NCBI GenBank assembly: GCA_963762735.1
Contig: CAVXMG010000014.1
Location: 186,001 to 250,000, forward strand
Direction of reading: 5' to 3'
DNA: 64,000 nucleotides
Source of the DNA: DASXKD01 sp963762735
Lineage (GTDB): Bacteria; Actinomycetota; Actinomycetes; Streptosporangiales; Streptosporangiaceae
Of this stretch, positions 7,808 to 15,147 are shown piece after piece (position 1 is the first letter of the stretch; every line of letters begins with the position of its first letter). The notes beneath the pieces are model-generated. The model saw nothing but the letters and a program-made list of their open reading frames with translations. It was not told where the DNA came from and searched no databases. The position numbers and the translations under genes are program-made.

Positions 7808-8857
7808 CTAGCTGGCCGATGGCCCCGGCTCTGGCACGGCGGCCGGGCCGTGCAGGTGGCAGGCGACGGTGCGGCCACCGGGCAGCACGGTCAGTACCGG
7901 CTCCTCCTCCCGGCACCGTGGCATGACCATGGGGCAGCGAGGATGGAAATGGCAGCCGGGCGGCCGGTCGATGGCGTTCGGCAGCTCGCCGCCCAGCGCC
8001 GGCTTGGCAGCTTTCCGCTTGGTGGTCAGCCGGGGCGCCGCGCGGACCAGCGCCTGGGTGTAGGGGTGCAGCGGCTCGGTGAAGATGTCCGCGGTGGGCG
8101 CCTCCTCGATGACCCGGCCCAGGTACAGGACCGCGGTGCGCTGGCTGATGTGCCTGGCCACATCCAGGTCGTGGGTGACGAACAGGTAGGTCAGGCCACG
8201 CTCGTCCTGCAGCCGGATCATCAGGTTGAGCACCTGGGCCTGGATCGAGAGGTCAAGCGCGGACAGCGGCTCGTCCGCGATGATCACCTCCGGCTGCACC
8301 GCAAGCGCCCGGGCGATCCCGACCCGCTGGCGCTCGCCGCCGCTGAACGCGACCGGGCGGCGGCCCGCCTGGGCCGGCGACAGCCCGACCGTGCTGAGCA
8401 GTTCGGCCACCCGGTCCGCCCGGCGGGCCCGGTCCACCACGTGGTGCACCTTGAGCACTTCGGCGAGGGACTGGCCCACAGTCATCGTCGGGTTGAGCGA
8501 GGAGTAGGGGTCCTGGAACACCCCCTGTACCTGGCGCCGCACCGAGCGCGCCGCCTCGCTGCGGCGGTCGAGGATGCTGGTGCCCCGGTAGCGGATGTCG
8601 CCTGACGTCGGCCGGTACAGGCCGAGTACCAAGCGCCCGAACGTGGTCTTACCTGACCCGGTCTCCCCGACCAGCGCGAGCGTCTCGCCGCGGTTGATGG
8701 CGAGGGAGATCCCGTCGACCGCCTTGAGGCTGGCGCGCCGCCCGCCCGGGCCGCCGTGGCCGGTGGCGAAGTGCTTGGTGACCTCGACCGTCTCGATGAT
8801 GGGCGGGTCGGCGGCGGCCGGGGCGAAGGCTTCGCCGGCCAGGCTATCCGCGGGCAC
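7808..8857 (-). CDS. Dipeptide/oligopeptide ABC transporter ATP-binding protein, DppF/OppF type
   Basis: Cytoplasmic ATPase of a peptide/nickel-type importer, 349 aa. Walker A is GETGSGKT (residues 64-71), the signature is FSGGERQRVGIARAL and Walker B is EVIIADEP. The C-terminal oligopeptide-transporter extension with its Cys-containing GCHFHPRCPM motif is present, as in DppF/OppF. It starts at GTG 8857 and overlaps the end of the upstream SDR gene by 14 bp. No DppC or DppD partner is visible here; they would be expected beyond the left edge with the DppB gene, or this ATPase may serve that importer from a separate operon. Confidence 0.93.
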   Translation of the reverse strand: MPADSLAGEAFAPAAADPPIIETVEVTKHFATGHGGPGGRRASLKAVDGISLAINRGETLALVGETGSGKTTFGRLVLGLYRPTSGDIRYRGTSILDRRSEAARSVRRQVQGVFQDPYSSLNPTMTVGQSLAEVLKVHHVVDRARRADRVAELLSTVGLSPAQAGRRPVAFSGGERQRVGIARALAVQPEVIIADEPLSALDLSIQAQVLNLMIRLQDERGLTYLFVTHDLDVARHISQRTAVLYLGRVIEEAPTADIFTEPLHPYTQALVRAAPRLTTKRKAAKPALGGELPNAIDRPPGCHFHPRCPMVMPRCREEEPVLTVLPGGRTVACHLHGPAAVPEPGPSAS

Positions 8858-9647
8858 CGCTGGCCCCGTCGCTCACATGGTCGTGCAGGGCGAACCGCCC
8901 GGCGTTCGAGCCGCCGTCGACCTCGATCACCGTGCCGGTGATGTGGCCCGCCTGTGCCGAGGCGAGAAACAGGACCGCATTGGCGATGTCCCGTGGGTCA
9001 CCGGCCTGGCCGAGCGGGATCGAGCGGACCAGGGCGGCGCGCAGGTCGTCGGGCGCCCGGTCCGGGTGGGCGTCACTCCACTCCCGCACGTCGATGTAGC
9101 CGGGCGCGACCACGTTCACCCTGATGCCGAGCGGGCCAAGCTCCATCGCGAAAACCCTGCTCATGATCTCTACCGCGGCCTTGGACGCGCTGTAGGCGGC
9201 GCCGCCCGGGCGCGGGTTGCGCGCGGAGCCGGTGGAGATGCTGACCACGGCGGCTCCGGTGGCCCCGCGTGCGGCGCAGTGCCTGGCGAACGCCTGGGTC
9301 AGCATGAAGGTGCCGGTGACGTTCACCGCGAAGACGCGCTCCCAGGCCGCCGCTGGCATGTCGAGCAGCGTCCCGTCCGGGTAGGCCGCGGCGTCGTTGA
9401 CGAGGACGTCCGCCTTCCCGAACCGGCTGACCGCCGTATCGAGAACCTGCGCGGCGAACCCGGGCTGGGCGATGTCCCCGGTGATGCCGGCGACCTGCGG
9501 GTCGCCCGCGAAATAATCCGGTGGCGCCAGATCGGCGATCACCACCTGCCCGCCCTCGCCAGCGAAGCCTGCGGCGATGGCCCGGCCGATGCCATGGGAG
9601 CCGCCGCTGACGATGGCCACCTGGCCGGCGAAACGGCCCTCTCCCAA
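8844..9647 (-). CDS. SDR family NAD(P)-dependent oxidoreductase
   Basis: 267-aa classical short-chain dehydrogenase. The cofactor loop SGGSHGIG is at residues 14-21, an NDAA variant of NNAG near residue 84, and the catalytic YSASK with Tyr152 and Lys156 preceded by the SIS serine. The PGYIDV segment that follows is normal for the family. The start is TTG 9647 with a strong AAGGAGG site 5 bp upstream. It is first in a two-gene operon with the DppF-like ATPase. Its promoter faces the luciferase-like gene across a 292-bp region holding operator copy 3 and a 43-bp repeat. Substrate unknown; alcohol/ketone oxidation in the local catabolic route is likely. Confidence 0.9.
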   Translation of the reverse strand: MGEGRFAGQVAIVSGGSHGIGRAIAAGFAGEGGQVVIADLAPPDYFAGDPQVAGITGDIAQPGFAAQVLDTAVSRFGKADVLVNDAAAYPDGTLLDMPAAAWERVFAVNVTGTFMLTQAFARHCAARGATGAAVVSISTGSARNPRPGGAAYSASKAAVEIMSRVFAMELGPLGIRVNVVAPGYIDVREWSDAHPDRAPDDLRAALVRSIPLGQAGDPRDIANAVLFLASAQAGHITGTVIEVDGGSNAGRFALHDHVSDGASGARG

Positions 9648-9734
9648 TGCTGCCTCCTTGGGATGACCGCGGGCCGGGGAGCCGCCGCGGATGCTGTTGC
9701 GCAGTCCGTCAACACCAGATCAATCAGGTGTATT

Positions 9735-9747
9735 GTCGATTGTCGAC
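9735..9747. promoter_or_regulatory. Operator candidate, GTCGATTGTCGAC copy 3
   Basis: Exact third copy of the 13-mer seen at 2376 and 2603, 88 bp upstream of the SDR start and about 190 bp upstream of the luciferase-like gene. It ties this second divergent promoter region to the importer/dehydrogenase promoter region 7 kb away. Confidence 0.65.
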
Positions 9748-9800
9748 CAAGCTAGCACAAGCCTCCTGGCTGGAGGAGGGCTGTGGCCTCCTCGGGAGGA

Positions 9801-9912
9801 GGGCCGCAGCCTGGCTGGGAGGGCTGCGGGCTCCCAGGCAAGAGGGCCGCGGCCTGGCTGGGAGGGCTGCGGGCTCCCAGGCAAGAGGGCCGCAGCCTGG
9901 CTGGGAGGGCTG
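9801..9912. repeat. 43-bp tandem repeat, about 2.6 copies, with alternative hairpins
   Basis: Units begin at 9801, 9844 and 9887, exactly 43 bp apart, and are nearly identical. Each full unit contains two overlapping inverted repeats: CCGCAGCC with GGCTGCGG, and CTGGGAG with CTCCCAG. The two stems interleave, so they are mutually exclusive in RNA. The array lies in the leader of the luciferase-like gene, ending about 30 bp before its start. It is not coding: 43 is not a multiple of three. Confidence 0.85.
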
Positions 9913-9939
9913 CAGTCTCGTGGCTGGAGGAGGGTGCGG

Positions 9940-10800
9940 GTGACGGAAGGCTTGCTCCGCGGTGTTGCGGTGCCCAACTTTGGCGACGAGCCCGACGGGC
10001 TGATCGAACTCGGCGTCGCGGCCGAGCAGGCCGGGTTCGACGGGTTCTTCCTGTGGGACCACATCGTGTTCTCCAACACCGGCGACGGGCCGCCGATCAT
10101 CGATCCCTGGCTAGTGCTGGCCGTGGTCGCCGCCCGTACCTCCCGGATCAAGCTCGGCACCATGATCACGCCGGTGCCGCGGCGCCGGCCGTGGCAGCTG
10201 GCGCGGCAGATCACGAGCCTGGACCGGCTGAGCGGCGGGCGGGTGATCCTCGGCGTCGGGATCGGCTCACCGGCTTACGGCGACTTCGGCATCTTCCACG
10301 AGCCTGCCGGGGACCGGGTCCGCGCCGACATGCTCGACGAGGGCCTGGCCGTGCTGGCCGGACTGTGGAGCGGCGAGCCGTTCAGCTACGCGGGCCAGCA
10401 CTACACCGTGGACCCGGTGCGGTTCACCCCGGTACCGGTCCAGCGCCCGCGGGTGCCGATCTGGGTGGGCGGGGTCCTGCCCGCCACCCGGCCGATCGCC
10501 CGCGCGGCACGATGGGACGGCGTCGTCCCCATCCGGTTCGCGCAGCGGTCGCTGATCCGGCCGTCGGCGCAGGACATCGCCGACGTGCGGGCACAGGTGG
10601 CCACCGCGCGCGGCACGGCGGACGGGTTCGACGTCGCGGTCTGGGCCGAGGTGGCCCCCGAGCCCGCGGCAGTGCCCGGCCTGGCCGCGCCGTACCAGGC
10701 GGCAGGCGCGACCTGGTGGATCGAGACCGCCAAGCCCGGGCCCGGATGGTGGGAAGGGATCACCGCGCGGGTGGGCGCCGGGGTTCTAGGGGGAGCGTAG
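9940..10800 (+). CDS. LLM class (luciferase-like) flavin-dependent oxidoreductase
   Basis: 286-aa TIM-barrel oxidoreductase using F420 or FMN. Family blocks visible are GVAVPNFGDEPDGLIELGVAAEQAGFDGFFLWDH at the N terminus, the RIKLGTMITPVPRRRPWQLARQITSLDRLSGGR strand-helix that binds flavin, LGVGIGSPAYGDFG, and PRVPIWVGGVLPATRPIARAARWDG. The start is GTG 9940 behind GGAGGAGGG. The longer upstream opening only reads through the 43-bp repeat and is discarded. It is divergent from the SDR/DppF operon and convergent with the 6PGDH-like gene 14 bp away. The substrate is unknown. Confidence 0.9.
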   Translation: MTEGLLRGVAVPNFGDEPDGLIELGVAAEQAGFDGFFLWDHIVFSNTGDGPPIIDPWLVLAVVAARTSRIKLGTMITPVPRRRPWQLARQITSLDRLSGGRVILGVGIGSPAYGDFGIFHEPAGDRVRADMLDEGLAVLAGLWSGEPFSYAGQHYTVDPVRFTPVPVQRPRVPIWVGGVLPATRPIARAARWDGVVPIRFAQRSLIRPSAQDIADVRAQVATARGTADGFDVAVWAEVAPEPAAVPGLAAPYQAAGATWWIETAKPGPGWWEGITARVGAGVLGGA

Positions 10801-10814
10801 CGCCGCGGTCCCGG

Positions 10815-11609
10815 TCACTCCAGCCGGCCTGCCTGCTCCTCCGCCAGTTGCCGCAGCCACTGCTCACTGGCGCTGGCCACCCGCGGCGGCACGCCCAGCC
10901 GGCGCAACTGCTCCCCCGCCGCGGCCATCTCGTCGATGCGCCGCAGCGCATGCCGCACGCTGCCCTGCTCCAGCCGGTCGAGCGTGCTGGCCGAGGCGCC
11001 CGCCAGTTCGCTGCGGATGTTGTCCCGCAGCCACTCCTCGCACCCCGCGGCCCTGGCCGCGCGCAGCGCCTCGGTGACCGCCGCGGCGAGGCCCTTGTAG
11101 AAGACGCTTCGCACCAGCTTCCGCGCGGCCGCCGTGCCGGGCGGGCCGGGCAGTACGTCCACGCTCGCGCCGAGCCCGCCGAAGATGCGGGCGAACTCCG
11201 CGGCCGCCGGGCCGGAGGCGAGCATGGGGGTGCGCAGCCCGTTGCCGGGCACCGGCGACATCAGCGCGACGTCGGCGAAGGCGGCCCCGCCTCCCTCCGC
11301 CAGGCCGGCCAGTCGCACCTTCGCCTGCGCCGACGCGGTGTTCAGGTCGGCGTAGATGGCCCCGGGGCTAATGCCGGGCAGGGCCGCCACGAGGGCTTCC
11401 TCGGCCTCGTGCGCGCAGGTCAGCGACACCACCACCGCCGCACCCCGGCAGGCGTCGGCATCGCCGGCGCACGCGGTGACGCCGGGCCCGGGCCGGACGC
11501 GCGGGTCGAACCCCCGCACCACGGCGCCGGCGGCGACCAGGTCGGCCGCGATCGCCGAACCCGCCTCGCCGAGGCCGAGCACGGCAACCACCGGCGGGCC
11601 GCCGCTCAT
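10815..11609 (-). CDS. NAD(P)-dependent oxidoreductase, 6-phosphogluconate dehydrogenase-like with DUF1932
   Basis: 264-aa protein with an N-terminal NAD(P)-binding domain (VAVLGLGEAGSAIAADL, glycine loop at residues 12-17, then DPRVRPG) and a C-terminal helical DUF1932-type domain. The second domain shows the interdomain helix with the conserved Lys (TAAARKLVRSVFYKGL) typical of beta-hydroxyacid dehydrogenases. The family oxidises small 3-hydroxy acids or reduces their oxo forms. ATG 11609 overlaps the stop of the upstream GntR gene (ATGA), so it is the last gene of the operon running back to the MetE-like gene. It would fit a downstream step of ring-cleavage product metabolism. Confidence 0.85.
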   Translation of the reverse strand: MSGGPPVVAVLGLGEAGSAIAADLVAAGAVVRGFDPRVRPGPGVTACAGDADACRGAAVVVSLTCAHEAEEALVAALPGISPGAIYADLNTASAQAKVRLAGLAEGGGAAFADVALMSPVPGNGLRTPMLASGPAAAEFARIFGGLGASVDVLPGPPGTAAARKLVRSVFYKGLAAAVTEALRAARAAGCEEWLRDNIRSELAGASASTLDRLEQGSVRHALRRIDEMAAAGEQLRRLGVPPRVASASEQWLRQLAEEQAGRLE

Positions 11610-12271
11610 CGCAGCGCCGCCACGGGCAGGGCCTGCAGCGCCTCGATCACGCTCTGCAGATGGTCGTGCATCGCCCGCTCGGCGGCGGCCGGGTCCCGTG
11701 CCGTCACCGCCGCGACGATCGCCTCGTGCTGCGGCAGCGAGACGGCTGGCCGGCCCGGCACCAGGGACAGCGAGAACTGGTGCCGGACGGTCTGGTCACG
11801 CAACTGGCGGAGCAGCCTGGCCGACGTCTCGTGCGCGGCGATGTCCCTGACCGTCGCGTGCAGCCGCGCGTTCAGTTCGCTGTAGCGCAGCAACTCGGCC
11901 CGGGACACAGCCGCGTGCATGTCGGCGACGATTCTTTGCAATACGGCGGCCTCGGCGGCGGTGATCCGTTCCGCGGCGCGGGCCGCTTCGAGGCCTTCAA
12001 GCACCTTGCGCACCTCGGTGATCTCGATCGCCTCGGCCAGCGATATCTCGCGCACCCGCGCGCCCCGGTTCCGCTGGAACTCCACCAGGCCCTGCGCGGA
12101 CAGGTCCTGCAGCACGGCCCGCACGATGAACCTCGACGCGCCGAAGCGCTCGCACAGGTCGGCCTCGACCAGCCGCTGCCTGGGCACGAACTCGCCCCGG
12201 AGGATCGCCGCACGGAGCGCCCCGGCGACCGTGCGCCTGGCGTCGGCGGGCACGTCGTGTGTCTCTTCCAT
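11606..12271 (-). CDS. GntR family transcriptional regulator with FCD domain (second)
   Basis: 221-aa regulator. The N-terminal winged helix (AAILRGEFVPRQRLVEADLCERFGASRFIVRAVLQDLSAQGLV) is followed by an FCD domain with LHATVRDIAAHE, LPQHEAIVAAV and a C-terminal AMHDHLQSVIEAL carrying the usual metal-binding His residues. The open frame upstream runs into the dioxygenase gene only because of a one-base frame break near 12490. The real start is ATG 12271, which shares bases with the dioxygenase stop (TGATG). It sits inside the ring-cleavage operon and is the natural local regulator. It, or the GntR at 6724, could bind the 13-bp palindromes or the AT-rich palindrome at 16347. Confidence 0.88.
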   Translation of the reverse strand: MEETHDVPADARRTVAGALRAAILRGEFVPRQRLVEADLCERFGASRFIVRAVLQDLSAQGLVEFQRNRGARVREISLAEAIEITEVRKVLEGLEAARAAERITAAEAAVLQRIVADMHAAVSRAELLRYSELNARLHATVRDIAAHETSARLLRQLRDQTVRHQFSLSLVPGRPAVSLPQHEAIVAAVTARDPAAAERAMHDHLQSVIEALQALPVAALR

Positions 12272-13219
12272 CACGGCACCGGCGGGGTCCCGTGGGTGTG
12301 GAATGACGGGATGGTGGCAAGGCCCCAGGCCTGTCCCTTCGCGCGTTCCGCCTCGGACCAGCTGATCGGGGCCCAGTCCGGCGCGAAGATCAGCCTCGCG
12401 CAGGGGTTGCACAGCTCGATCCGGTTCCCGCCCGGCTCGTAGACGTAAAGGAAGAACGTCTGCTGTATGGCGTGCTTGTGCGGGCCTGGTTTCGATGAAA
12501 ACGTCGCGGTCCAGGCACAGGTCGGCAGCGCGGAGGATGTCCTCGCGGGTGTCGGTGGCGAACGCGATATGGTGCAGCCGGCCGTTCGTCCCCGTCCAGT
12601 CGTTGGTGTAGACGAGGTCGTAGGACTTCTGCGCGAAGTGCAGCCACTGCGCGGAGATGGTGCCGTCGTCGAGCACGATCTGCTCGGTGACCCGGCCGCC
12701 GAGTGCCCCGGACACGAAGTCCCCGTTCGGCTTTGTCTGCGCGGCCAGGAAGTTGACGTGGTCGAGCCGCCGGACCGGCACGCCGCGGCCGGGGTTGGCC
12801 TGCGCCTGGTTCTTCAGCGCGGGCTTCAGCTCGCCCTCGGGCTGGTACCAGTCGGACTCCCAGTACAGCTCGAACTCGTGGCCGTCCGGGTCGCGGAACA
12901 GGTAGGTCGGCCCGATCCCGGCGTCGCCGGACTGCCAGCCGATGCCGAGGCCCGCCTTCTCGATCTGCGCCACCCGCCGGTGCAGCGCGTCCTCGCTGCT
13001 GGCGCGCAGCCCGGTGCGGCCCAGGCCGGAGGTGTGCGACGCGGTCAGCTTCAGGCTGTGGTGCTCGTAGTCGTCCCAGGTGCGCAGGTAGACCGAGTCG
13101 CCGCTGGTGCCGTTCTCGGTGAGGCCGAGCACCTGGGTGAAGAACCACAGGCTCTTGTCCGGCTCGGGGGTGAGCAGCTCGGCATGACCGAGATGAGCCA
13201 CGTCGTGCAGCAGCGGCAT
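12271..13219 (-). CDS. VOC family extradiol (catechol 2,3-) dioxygenase, frame-disrupted
   Basis: Two-module vicinal-oxygen-chelate dioxygenase of about 315 aa, predicted to cleave a catecholic ring next to the hydroxyls using Fe(II). Module one starts DVAHLGHAELLTP and holds the DPDGHEFELYWESDWY strand. Module two starts VRRLDHVNFLAAQ and contains RLHHIAFATD, with the conserved His. The last strand with the metal Glu (EPGGNRIELCNPC) is in another frame. Length 949 bp equals 3 x 316 + 1, meaning one extra base at about 12488-12497; without it the protein is complete and ends in TGATG overlapping the GntR start. ATG 13219 has AGGAGG upstream. It is followed in the pathway by the GalD/GalB-type genes upstream in the operon. 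Confidence 0.85.
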
Positions 13220-13229
13220 CGCTCGCCTC

Positions 13230-14294
13230 CTATTGGGCGATCGTGGAGGGGTAGACGGTCCCGTCGAACAGCTTGCGGGCGGTGCGGACCACGCCCGCCC
13301 GCAGCACCCGCGGCGGGTCCTGCGCCGTGTCCAGCTCGACCTCCACCGCCAGGTGCCCGCTCGGGTGCTCGATGTCGATCACATGCCCGGACGCGGGGAG
13401 CCTGGCAAGCTCGGCGCCGGCCGCGCCGGGGAGCAGCAGGGCGGTGGCCACGGTCACCGCGCCGAGCACCCCGATCGAGGTGTGCGGCCGGACCGGGATA
13501 AACGTGCGGGTGCCGATCGTGCCGCCGTCGCACGGTGCGCTGACCAGGGTGGTCTTGGGCACCGACAGGCTGGCGACGTCGCCGAGGCCCATCAGCTTGC
13601 CTGCGGCCAGCCGCAGCGCCTGGACGCGGCGGGCCACCTCCTCGTTCCCGGCCAGGTGCTGCGCTGACTCGGCGCCGGTGAGCCCGAAATCGCTGGCCCG
13701 CGCCACCACCACCGGCATGCCGTTGTCCACGCAGGTGACCTCGACGCCGTCGATGACGTCGCGCACGCTGCCGGTGGGCAGCAGGCTGCCGGTGGCCGAG
13801 CCGGCGGTGCCGGCGAACCGCAGCAGGACCGGCGAAGCGGTGCCGGGCACGCCCGCGATGGCGGTGTCCCCGGCATAGCGCACGCTGCCCCCGGGGGTGG
13901 CGAACGTGGCGGTGACCACCGCGCCCGAGTTGACCATGTGGATGCGGGCCGTGGTTTCCTGGCTGCCCGCGCCGATCAGGCCGCGCTCGACCGCGAACGG
14001 GCCGATCCCGGCGAGGATGTTGCCGCAGTTCTGCCGGTCGGTGATCGTCGGCTCGTCCACCCCGAGCTGAAGGAACAGGTAGTCGATGTCGGCGTCGTCG
14101 CGCTGCGCCGGCGACACCACCGCGACCTTGGAAGCCAGCGAATGAGCGCCGCCTACCCCGTCGACCTGCATCGGGTGGCCGCTGCCCATCACCGCGAGCA
14201 GCAGCGCATCCCGCTCCCCCGGGTCCGCGGGCAGGTCGCTGGCCAGAAAGTACAGCCCCTTGGAGGTACCGCCGCGCATCAGCATGCACCGCAC
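13230..14294 (-). CDS. 4-oxalomesaconate tautomerase-like protein (PrpF/GalD family)
   Basis: PrpF-type isomerase that moves a double bond in an unsaturated tricarboxylate such as 4-oxalomesaconate. The signature MLMRGGTSKGLYFLASDLP is at the N terminus, then GSGHPMQVDGVGGAHSLASKVAVVSP, the DRQNCGNILAGIGPFAVE block with the catalytic Cys, and GMPVVVARASDFGLTG. I favour GTG 14294, giving 354 aa and the usual 5-6 residues before MRGGTSKG. The frame also extends to 14390, which would overlap the upstream gene. Next to a GalB-type hydratase and a ring-cleavage dioxygenase, the gallate/protocatechuate 4,5-cleavage role is more likely than the methylcitrate role of PrpF. No AcnD or PrpC gene is nearby. 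Confidence 0.85.
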   Translation of the reverse strand: MRCMLMRGGTSKGLYFLASDLPADPGERDALLLAVMGSGHPMQVDGVGGAHSLASKVAVVSPAQRDDADIDYLFLQLGVDEPTITDRQNCGNILAGIGPFAVERGLIGAGSQETTARIHMVNSGAVVTATFATPGGSVRYAGDTAIAGVPGTASPVLLRFAGTAGSATGSLLPTGSVRDVIDGVEVTCVDNGMPVVVARASDFGLTGAESAQHLAGNEEVARRVQALRLAAGKLMGLGDVASLSVPKTTLVSAPCDGGTIGTRTFIPVRPHTSIGVLGAVTVATALLLPGAAGAELARLPASGHVIDIEHPSGHLAVEVELDTAQDPPRVLRAGVVRTARKLFDGTVYPSTIAQ

Positions 14295-14343
14295 GCCCCC
14301 GGCTGCGGGGATCCGCCAGGGACCCGCGCCCCGCCGTCCCTGG

Positions 14344-14418
14344 TCACCGGGGCGCTTCCTGGTAGCTCTGATAGTCCACGTACCCGGCACCGAGCTTGGT
14401 GACCACCACGTTCCTCAT
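14344..14418 (-). other. Possible 24-codon remnant ORF between GalB-like and GalD-like genes
   Basis: Overlapping the restored stop of the GalB-like gene (CAATGA), an ATG at 14418 opens a 24-codon frame beginning MRNVVVTKL. That opening resembles the N terminus of RraA-type 4-carboxy-4-hydroxy-2-oxoadipate aldolases, the next enzyme in this pathway, which is otherwise missing here. It stops after YQSYQEAPR. It may be the stump of a deleted aldolase gene or just leader sequence. Weak evidence. Confidence 0.25.
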
Positions 14419-15147
14419 TGCAGTGTCCCGGTGACCTGCGGGTAGACGCGCATGTATGCCTCTGCCACTGGTGTCGTGCGCCAGGCCCAGGTTGGGGCCG
14501 GCGTTGCGCCGCAGCTGTACCCCGCGGCGCTTGGCCAGGTCGGTGTAGTAGTCCCACATGTGCTGCTGGGCCGCCAGGCATTCCATCGCCCGGCGCTTCA
14601 CCGCGAACACCTCGGTGATGTCAAGCAGCACCTGCGGCTTGAAGTCGCACTGCTCCGGCTGGTGCGGTTCGAACAGGAACACCGGTGGCGCGCCGAGCGG
14701 GTCCCCGGGGGCGTCATAGCCGATGGCCTGAGCCAGCACCCGCGCCTGCAGCGCCATCCGGGCGGCCGCCGGATGGTCGGGGTTGTAGGGGTCCGCCAGC
14801 GCGTGGGTCAGCACCACCGACGGCTCGACCCGCCGGAAGCAGCGCACGATCTCATCGACCAGCTCGGCGGACTCGCGCAGCGGGTAGTCGCCGGCGTCCA
14901 GGAACTCGATCCCGGCGCCGAGCACGCCGGCCGCGCTGGCCGCCTCGTCGCGCCGCAGCGCCTTGATCTCGTCGAGCTTCTTGCCGTCGCGCCACGCCCG
15001 TGCGGACTCGCCCCGCTCGCCGTAGCTGAGGCAGAGCACGGTCACCGCCGCGCCGCGGGAAGCGGCCAGCGCGATCGCGCCGCCCGCGCGCCAGACGAAG
15101 TCGCCGGCGTGGGCGCTGACCACCAGGACCGGCCCGTTCTGCGTCAC
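14415..15147 (-). CDS. PIG-L family hydrolase, GalB-like 4-oxalomesaconate hydratase, frame-disrupted
   Basis: Zinc-dependent PIG-L/LmbE-fold protein. GalB of Pseudomonas is a PIG-L member that hydrates 4-oxalomesaconate, and this gene lies beside a GalD-type tautomerase, so that role is favoured over deacetylation. The N terminus is VVSAHAGDFVWRAGGAIA, the variant AHxxD zinc motif, followed by TVLCLSYGERGES, RRDEAASAAGVLG, LDAGDYPL and THALADPYNPDH, the distal zinc His. The true C terminus, EAYMRVYPQVTGTLQ, lies in another frame after a one-base insertion near 14457. With that repaired it is 243 aa, the family length. The start GTG 15147 shares bases with the stop of the MetE-like gene. Confidence 0.82.

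Noticed and set aside
9783..11885. A 700-codon frame on the + strand over the luciferase-like and 6PGDH-like genes
   Set aside because: Arg/Gly-rich, no domains, and it crosses two recognised genes in other frames.
11606..13219. A 537-codon apparent VOC dioxygenase-GntR fusion
   Set aside because: The joining segment (RPAQARHTADVLPLRLRAG) has shadow-like composition, while another frame restores the missing VOC C terminus and a TGATG junction. A one-base insertion explains it better than a fusion.
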